From positions 1 through 63,615 of the forward strand of contig WYBB01000228.1 of the NCBI GenBank assembly GCA_011526585.1: DNA of 63,615 bases, given 5' to 3'. Shown piece after piece: positions 58,822 to 63,615 of the stretch. A model generated the notes under the pieces. It was not told the DNA's origin. It saw nothing but the letters and a program-made list of their open reading frames with translations, and searched no databases. The stretch's first letter is position 1, and each line of letters starts with the position of its first letter. The DNA comes from Deltaproteobacteria bacterium. GTDB taxonomy: Bacteria; Myxococcota_A; UBA9042; PHBI01. A program made the translations under genes and the position numbers.

Positions 58822-60378
58822 TCACTTCATGGCGGCGGCGGGGAAGAGCGCGTGGCGCTGGGCCGCGGCGAGGGCCTCGCGCTCGGGCAGGCCGGAGAGC
58901 GCGCGCTCCCAGGCGCGGAAGTCACCGCCCTGACGCCAGGCTTCGTGCGCGGCGCGGCCGGCCTCGGCGGCCCCTTGTGAGAGGCGATACTCGACCCAGG
59001 CCCAGCGCGCGGAGGTCGAGCGGATCTCCGCCTTGCCCTCGAGCCCGAGGCGCAGGCGCTCGAGGGTGTGATCGATCGCGTCCAGGCCGGCGAAGGGGGC
59101 GGCGCCGAGCGGCGTGTGCAGCTTGGGCACGAGCGGCGAGAGGCCGAGCGTCATCGGCAGGATCGCGCCGAGCTCGCGGCAGAACGCGATGAGCTCGTCG
59201 ATGTCGTCGTCGCGCTCGTCGGGCAGGCCGACGATGACGTAGAGCTTGAGCTTGAGCATGCCGTGCGCCTTGGCGAGGCGCGCGGCGCCGAGGAGGTGCT
59301 CGGTGCGGATCGCCTTGGCCATCTTGTTGCGCTGGCGCTGCGAGGGGGCGTCCGAGGCGACGGTCATCGAGCGCATGCCGCCCTTGGCGAGGAGATGCAC
59401 GAACTCGTCGTCGAGGCGGTCGGCGCGCAGGCTGGAGATCCCGACGCCCTTGCCGAGGTCGGTCACGCGGCGCAGCGCCTCCCTGATGTGGGCCCACTCG
59501 CTGATGGCGGCGCCGACGAAGCCGACGCGCGGCGCCCACTCGGGGATCGTCGCGAGCACGCGCTCGAGCTCGTTTTCGCGCATGGGGGACTCGGGTGCGC
59601 GCACGAGGCAGAACTTGCAGAAGCGCGGGCAGCCGCGGCTCGCCTCGACGAGGAACATGTTGGAGAGCTCGGACAGCGGCGTGACGATCTGGCCATAGGC
59701 CGGCAGGCCGACCGTCACCTTCTGCGTGGGCGGGATGCGGTCGCCGTCGCGCTCGGGGATCCACACGCCGGCGATAGGCGCCAGGCGATCGAAGAGGTCG
59801 TCGCGGTCGCTGGCGTCCTCGAGCGCGTCGAGCACCGCGGGCACCGCCAGCTCGCCGTCGCCGATGACGGCGAGGTCGATGAAGTCGGACAGCGGCAGCG
59901 GGTTCGAGGCGGTCAGCGGGCCGCCGATGATCACCGCCGGGTCCCAGCCGCTGCGCTCGTCGCGGCGCACCGGGATCTGGGCGAGGTCGAAGAGATCGAA
60001 GAGCCCGAGCAGATCGAGGTCCCAGGTGAGCGAGACCGCGATGAGGTCGAAGTCGGACAGCGGCCGGCCGCTCTCGAGCGAGACGGGCTGGAGGCCGCGC
60101 TCGCGATAGAGGCGCACGTCGTCGGGCAGGACGACGCGCTCGCAGGCGATCTGCGGCCGCTCGTTCATCATGCGGTAGATCACCTGGAAGCCGAGCGAGC
60201 TCATCGCGGCGTGGTACGGCAGCGGGTAGCAGAGCGCGATGCGCAGCGGGGCGTCCTTGACGATGGTGCCGCGCTCGGAGGCGAGGAGCGTCTTGCGCCA
60301 GCTCTCCTGATCGAGGCCCTTCCTCTCCTTGCGGGCGCGCTTCTCGGCGCCGCGCGGCAAGCGGGTCTTCGCCTTCAT
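58822..60378 (-). CDS. B12-binding-like radical SAM protein
   Basis: 518 residues from the ATG at 60378, overlapping the deacetylase stop by 4 nt. The N-terminal part (about 45-210) has the Rossmann-like fold of cobalamin-binding radical SAM enzymes (LRIALCYPLPYHAAMSSLGFQVIYRMMN; DLIAVSLTWDLDLLGLFDLFDLA; VIIGGPLTASNPLPL) but without a DxHxxG cobalamin motif. The radical SAM domain carries the cluster motif RGCPRFCKFCLVRAPESP, where CxxxCxxC fits, and YVIVGLPDERDDDIDELIAF. The C-terminus has LGLSPLVPKLHTPLGAAPF. It resembles the YgiQ-type and uncharacterised B12-radical SAM families. The substrate is unknown; the operon with a polysaccharide deacetylase suggests envelope or lipid modification. 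Confidence 0.88.
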   Translation of the reverse strand: MKAKTRLPRGAEKRARKERKGLDQESWRKTLLASERGTIVKDAPLRIALCYPLPYHAAMSSLGFQVIYRMMNERPQIACERVVLPDDVRLYRERGLQPVSLESGRPLSDFDLIAVSLTWDLDLLGLFDLFDLAQIPVRRDERSGWDPAVIIGGPLTASNPLPLSDFIDLAVIGDGELAVPAVLDALEDASDRDDLFDRLAPIAGVWIPERDGDRIPPTQKVTVGLPAYGQIVTPLSELSNMFLVEASRGCPRFCKFCLVRAPESPMRENELERVLATIPEWAPRVGFVGAAISEWAHIREALRRVTDLGKGVGISSLRADRLDDEFVHLLAKGGMRSMTVASDAPSQRQRNKMAKAIRTEHLLGAARLAKAHGMLKLKLYVIVGLPDERDDDIDELIAFCRELGAILPMTLGLSPLVPKLHTPLGAAPFAGLDAIDHTLERLRLGLEGKAEIRSTSARWAWVEYRLSQGAAEAGRAAHEAWRQGGDFRAWERALSGLPEREALAAAQRHALFPAAAMK

Positions 60379-61265
60379 GCCGCGACGCGCGGGGCGAGGT
60401 CTTCGAGGGTGGCGACGCCCCAGCCGTCGCGCAGATCGGCGAAGACCTCGCGGAAGAGGGCGAGCTTGTCGGCGAGCGGCACGCGCAGATCGGGCTGCTT
60501 CAGGAGGGCGCGATCGATGCCGTCCTGCTCGAGGTCGCAGAGGTCGATGCCGTGGAGCTCGAGGTTGATGAAGGGGATCGTCCGCAGCACGCGGCGCACG
60601 AGGTGGTAGCCGCGGCGCCTCATCATGAGGAGGCTCGTGCCGATGAAGGGCGCGCGCACGATCGGCAGCACCGTGACCGGCAGCTCGACGAGGCCGTGGC
60701 GGCGCGACGGCAGGCGCGAGTCCCACATCACCGAGGGCGGACCGACGATCGAGTGGCTCTTCTTGCCGGTCAGCGCCATCTGGCCGAGCACGGCGAGCTT
60801 GGCGAGGTAGTAGGGCGGGCTCGGGAAGATCGAGGAGTCGTAGGTGTAGCCGGCGGCGGCGAGCATCGCGAGCACGCGCGGCGTCATGGTGTAGCCGGGC
60901 GCGCGGAAGCCGGTGACGGGGCGGCCGCGCACCTCGGAGAGGATCGCGCGCGAGGTGGCGAGCTCGTCCTCGACGAAGCGGTCGTGCTGGCGGACCAGGT
61001 CGTAGGGGTGGGTGAGCGAGTGGCTGGCGAGCTCGTGGCCGGCGGCGACCAGGTCGGCGGCGATGGCGCGCGCGGCCGGCCAGCGCTCGAGATCGGAGGC
61101 GACGACGAAGAAGGTCGCCTGGACGCCGAGCTCGGCGAAGAGCTCGGCGAAGCGCACGACCCCGCGCTCCCAGACCGCGTTCGTCGCGCGCGCCTCGTCG
61201 AGGCCGTGGATGCGGTAGTAGAGGTGGAGGGAGTCGACGTCGACGTTGATCGCGGCAGCTCGCAT
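60375..61265 (-). CDS. Polysaccharide deacetylase (NodB-like)
   Basis: 296 residues from the ATG at 61265 (MRAAAINVDVDSL); a GTG six codons upstream is possible. NodB motifs: the catalytic Asp in NVDVDSLHLY, zinc ligands in HELASHSLTHPYDL, and GFRAPGY. Enzymes of this family remove N-acetyl groups from chitin, peptidoglycan, poly-GlcNAc or glycolipids. No signal peptide is visible, so a cytoplasmic glycolipid or undecaprenyl-linked sugar substrate is plausible. The C-terminal block LRVPLADKLALFREVFADL is typical of the subgroup that includes hopanoid and lipid-linked sugar deacetylases. Translationally coupled to the radical SAM gene. Confidence 0.9.
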   Translation of the reverse strand: MRAAAINVDVDSLHLYYRIHGLDEARATNAVWERGVVRFAELFAELGVQATFFVVASDLERWPAARAIAADLVAAGHELASHSLTHPYDLVRQHDRFVEDELATSRAILSEVRGRPVTGFRAPGYTMTPRVLAMLAAAGYTYDSSIFPSPPYYLAKLAVLGQMALTGKKSHSIVGPPSVMWDSRLPSRRHGLVELPVTVLPIVRAPFIGTSLLMMRRRGYHLVRRVLRTIPFINLELHGIDLCDLEQDGIDRALLKQPDLRVPLADKLALFREVFADLRDGWGVATLEDLAPRVAA

Positions 61266-61328
61266 CGCGTGCCGGCATGACACAGCGCGCGCCCGGGATC
61301 CAGTCTCGCGTTGGGATCGTGCGCGGGA

Positions 61329-62444
61329 TCAGGGTTCGGGGTCGGGCGAGGCGGCACGCGCGAGGGTGAGGCCGCCGCCGGCCGCGGCGAGCGCGAGCGT
61401 GCCGGTCTCGGGTGAGCCGGCGCGGGCCTGGATCGCGAGGATCGCTTCGCGCGCGGCGGCGCCGACCGGGCCCGAGCGATCGCGCAGCGGCACCAGCGCG
61501 GCGACGGCGGAGACGGTAGCGACGCGGCCGAGCGCTCGGGCGGCGGCGATCGCGACGTCCTGATCCGAGTCGGCGAGCATCGTGACGAGGGCGGCCTCGG
61601 CGCTCGGAGAGGGGGTGCGCGCGAGGGAGCTCGCAACCTCGCGGCGGAGCGTGGCCGGCAGGTCGGTGCGCGCGCTCAGCGCGATCTGCACCGGCACGTC
61701 GCCGAGGTGGCGCGCCGCGGCGAAGCGCACGCGTGGGTCGGCGTCGCCGAGCGCGCTACGGGCGGCGGCCTCGGCACGCGCGCCGGCGTGGCGCCTGACC
61801 AGGTATTCGAGCGCGCGCAGGCGCACGCCGGGCTCGGGGTCGGAGCGCACGCGCTCGACCAGGCGCGGCGCGATGACGGTGGCGGCGCGGCGCATGGCCT
61901 TGATCAGGGCGACACCCTGGCGCGCGATCGGCTCGAGCTCGGCGCCCATGCGGGCGTTCAGGTGGAAGGTCCAGGCGCCTTCCCGAAAGGTCCAGCCCTC
62001 GTGCACGACCTTGGCGACCAGGGCGCGTGTCACCGGATCGAGGAGCGCGAGCGCCGCGCCCGGGTGGCCGCGCACGTTGACGGCGCGATCGAAGCGCGCG
62101 TCGCCGATCTCGATGTCGGAGCCGAGCAGGTTCGAGAGCAGCCCCTCGGCCGCGAGCTGCACGTCGCCCGGCAGATTCGCGCCTGCGCTGACGCGCGAGA
62201 TGGTGCGCACCGCGCGACCGGTGTCCTCCATCGTGACGGTGGCCTCGATGAAGACGCCGTCGACCTCGCCGGCGAGCGCTCCGGGGCCGGCGTCGCGCAG
62301 GCCCAGGCGTGCGCCGGCCTCGAGCCAATGACGCCGTCGTCGTTCCTGGCGTTGCTCGAGATCGAGCCAGAGCCAGGCGACCGCGGTCACGAGCCCGATC
62401 GCGACCAGCGCGGTGGCGGCCGTGGCGACGAGAGGCGGGAGCAT
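61329..62444 (-). CDS. Membrane-anchored HEAT-repeat protein
   Basis: 371 residues. The N-terminal membrane helix (about 5-26, LVATAATALVAIGLVTAVAWLW) is followed by a globular domain of about 160 residues (LRDAGPGALAGEVDGVFIEATV; GDARFDRAVNVRG), which looks like a domain of unknown function. Residues about 200-350 form HEAT/PBS-like helical repeats: VRLRALEYLVRRHAG, DADPRVRFAAARHLGD, LRREVASSLARTPS, DSDQDVAIAAARALGRVATV, VGAAAREAILAIQ. HEAT arrays are protein-binding scaffolds. It is divergent from the acyltransferase gene over 60 bp dense in palindromes. Confidence 0.85.
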   Translation of the reverse strand: MLPPLVATAATALVAIGLVTAVAWLWLDLEQRQERRRRHWLEAGARLGLRDAGPGALAGEVDGVFIEATVTMEDTGRAVRTISRVSAGANLPGDVQLAAEGLLSNLLGSDIEIGDARFDRAVNVRGHPGAALALLDPVTRALVAKVVHEGWTFREGAWTFHLNARMGAELEPIARQGVALIKAMRRAATVIAPRLVERVRSDPEPGVRLRALEYLVRRHAGARAEAAARSALGDADPRVRFAAARHLGDVPVQIALSARTDLPATLRREVASSLARTPSPSAEAALVTMLADSDQDVAIAAARALGRVATVSAVAALVPLRDRSGPVGAAAREAILAIQARAGSPETGTLALAAAGGGLTLARAASPDPEP

Positions 62445-62508
62445 GGTGAGTCGGTACCATGCGCCGCGCGGTGACGAAACGATCGTTTCGCGTCATGGTG
62501 CGGCCATG
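62441..62508. promoter_or_regulatory. Divergent promoter region with three inverted repeats
   Basis: The 61 bp between the HEAT and acyltransferase genes contain, in order, GCATGGT-N8-ACCATGC (62441-62462), which includes the HEAT start codon; the perfect 16-bp palindrome CGAAACGATCGTTTCG (62475-62490), extended by TGA/TCA to about 24 bp; and CATGG-TGCGG-CCATG (62494-62508), which includes the acyltransferase start. AAACG-N2-CGTTT is the shape of many TetR-family operators. No TetR gene is in the window. Confidence 0.55.
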
Positions 62509-63492
62509 TTGGATCTGCACCGCCTCGAACGCATCGTGTTGCACCGTCGCCCGCCCGCGCAGATCCTGATTGCGCAGCTGGTCCTGCGCTTCGACTACGC
62601 GCTGCCGCGGCCGACGCGCATCGAGCTCGTCGGCATGGAGAACATCCCGCGCGATCGCGGGGTCTTCCTCGCGATGAACCACACCGATCGCTACAACTAC
62701 TGGCCGCTGCAGTATCAGCTCTATCGGCAGGGGTGCAGCCGCTTCACCGCGACCTGGGTCAAGGGCAAGTACTATGAAAACCGGCTCATGGGTGCGTTCA
62801 TGGACCGGACCAACAACATCCCGCTGCCGTCGCGCGGCTACGTGCTGACGACCTCGTTTCGCAAGGTCGCGGGGCGCGTGCCCGACGAGACCGAATATCG
62901 CGCGCTGCGCGAGCTCGTCGACGGGCGCGGCGACGCCGAGGCGGCGGTGGCGGCGGGCGGCGCGACGGTGGCCAGGGTGCTCGCGGCCGAAGGCCCGGCC
63001 GCCGGCTTCCGCGAGCGCTTCGATGCGTACTTCGGGCGCATGATGGGCGAGGTGACGCGGCTCACGCGCCAGGCGCTCTTCGAGCTCGACCTCAACGTGC
63101 TGGTCTTCCCGCAGGGCACGCGCTCCAAGCGCCTGTCGAAGGGGCACACCGGGATGATGCAGGTCGCGCAGCACCTCGGCGTGCCGATCGTGCCGATCGG
63201 CTGCAACGGGGCCGACCGCGCCTACCCCGGTGGATCGCCGTTCTCCAAGGGTGGGCACATCGTCTATCGCATCGGGCGCCCGCTCGAGCTCGACGGCCCG
63301 GAGCTCGGATCTCACCGCGTGACGACACCGTTTCTGCCGTTCTCGGCGGCGGCGAGCGCGGCGCACGGCGAGGCGTTCCAGGCGGCGACCGACGTCGTGA
63401 TGAACCACATCGATGCGCTGCTCGACCCGGAGTACCGCTTTGGCGACGACCAGGTCAGCGACGGGGTCAGTGCGGTGAATCGCTTCATCTGA
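62506..63492 (+). CDS. PlsC-family 1-acylglycerol-3-phosphate acyltransferase-like protein
   Basis: 328 residues from the ATG at 62506. The PlsC domain is recognisable by ENIPRDRGVFLAMNHTDRYNYW (block I; key HTDRYN), FMDRTNNIPLPSRG, VLVFPQGTRSKRLSKGHTGM (block III; key FPQGTRS) and VPIVPIGCNGADRAYPG (block IV). The canonical HxxxxD reads HTDRYN, with Asn at the Asp position and an Asp two residues after His, and FPEG reads FPQG. Both are non-standard. An insertion of about 100 residues between blocks II and III carries helical sequence. It probably transfers acyl chains in membrane lipid synthesis; the exact acceptor is unknown. Confidence 0.85.
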   Translation: MLDLHRLERIVLHRRPPAQILIAQLVLRFDYALPRPTRIELVGMENIPRDRGVFLAMNHTDRYNYWPLQYQLYRQGCSRFTATWVKGKYYENRLMGAFMDRTNNIPLPSRGYVLTTSFRKVAGRVPDETEYRALRELVDGRGDAEAAVAAGGATVARVLAAEGPAAGFRERFDAYFGRMMGEVTRLTRQALFELDLNVLVFPQGTRSKRLSKGHTGMMQVAQHLGVPIVPIGCNGADRAYPGGSPFSKGGHIVYRIGRPLELDGPELGSHRVTTPFLPFSAAASAAHGEAFQAATDVVMNHIDALLDPEYRFGDDQVSDGVSAVNRFI

Positions 63493-63615
63493 GCCCGTAG
63501 CAGCGTGCGGGAAGATGAGCGAGGCGAGATGGCTGCAAGGAGCCGGTCCCCCGACGAGCGAGGTGTACGTGGGTACTCCGCAGCGAGGAGGGGGCCGGCG
63601 ACGCCGCAGACGCTC
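63493..63615. repeat. Imperfect palindromic element at the right window edge
   Basis: Directly behind the acyltransferase stop lies a GC-rich sequence with nested pairing: GCCGG/CCGGC and CCCCC/GGGGG arms around an apex GTAC-GTGG-GTAC (about 63567-63578), followed by CCGCAG. GAGCGAGG boxes occur on both sides. The design (apex hairpin, CCGCAG, GAGCGA boxes) matches the element at 14761-14884. It may be cut by the window edge. No coding frame is visible. Confidence 0.45.

Noticed and set aside
60379..61278. Fusion of the radical SAM protein with an 818-residue frame
   Set aside because: The extra 300 residues are out-of-phase deacetylase sequence; the ATGA overlap marks the true start.
1..63615. 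CRISPR arrays, tRNA or rRNA genes, complete insertion sequences
   Set aside because: No regularly spaced repeats, no tRNA cloverleaf or CCA-ended sequence, no rRNA-like tract and no transposase frame were noticed by eye; a covariance-model scan was not possible.

Overview
This is a high-GC window of about 63.6 kb with almost every third codon position G or C, dense gene packing and many 4-nt ATGA/GTGA overlaps. Several features point to a Myxococcota-type (deltaproteobacterial) bacterium with a large genome. These are numerous lipoproteins with acidic Asp/Thr/Ala linkers, an IgGFc-binding-domain lipoprotein, a subtilase with a MopE-like Asp/Cys tail, a Ser/Thr kinase fused to a WD40-like propeller, an alpha-2-macroglobulin lipoprotein and Cys-rich AYG-repeat proteins. 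The assignment rests on gene content only. I found no rRNA, tRNA, CRISPR array, intact insertion sequence or phage block.

Layout. 1-7.8 kb: end of an upstream gene with its terminator, a secreted protein, and the giant alpha-2-macroglobulin lipoprotein. 7.9-14.7 kb: SulP transporter, a LON-substrate-domain protein, a YcaQ-type DNA glycosylase, the ammonium channel Amt and an MDR oxidoreductase, closed by a large imperfect palindrome. 14.9-23.3 kb: envelope and secreted proteins (subtilase, IgGFc-binding lipoprotein, K+ channel with two RCK domains, alpha/beta hydrolase lipoprotein, L,D-transpeptidase). 23.4-27.4 kb: a coupled FHA/winged-helix protein and kinase-propeller. 27.5-30.7 kb: a very large orphan protein with a leader resembling those of extracellular contractile injection system cargo. 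30.7-35.2 kb: GIY-YIG nuclease, a Uma2 remnant, an ArsR-SRPBCC fusion with its operator, a CapA paralogue and a membrane SRPBCC protein. 35.3-43 kb: lipoproteins, a CapA-M15 fusion, SufT, a ceramidase and a decayed VapBC pair. 43-49.3 kb: methylmalonate-semialdehyde dehydrogenase, an ECF sigma/anti-sigma pair, DDAH and periplasmic/outer-membrane proteins. 49.3-53.6 kb: a pseudouridine synthase facing a five-gene Mla-type lipid transport operon. 53.6-57.1 kb: an aminotransferase-LuxE-LuxC operon. 57-63.6 kb: thioredoxin-like protein, AYG-repeat protein, radical SAM plus polysaccharide deacetylase, HEAT protein and a PlsC-type acyltransferase.

Two clusters stand out as possibly undescribed systems. 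First, a class III aminotransferase is translationally coupled to LuxE-like acyl-activating and LuxC-like acyl-CoA reductase proteins with no luciferase genes. The reaction logic (acid to acyl-enzyme to aldehyde to primary amine) suggests fatty-amine or amino-alcohol synthesis. Second, an MlaE-MlaF-MlaD lipid transporter is led by a lipoprotein bearing a C2 domain that keeps the Ca2+-ligand aspartates, and ends in an M23 peptidase; all junctions overlap by 4 nt or are 4 nt apart. Signs of local decay (Uma2 and VapC genes with internal deletions) and several well-formed palindromes in promoter regions are also recorded.
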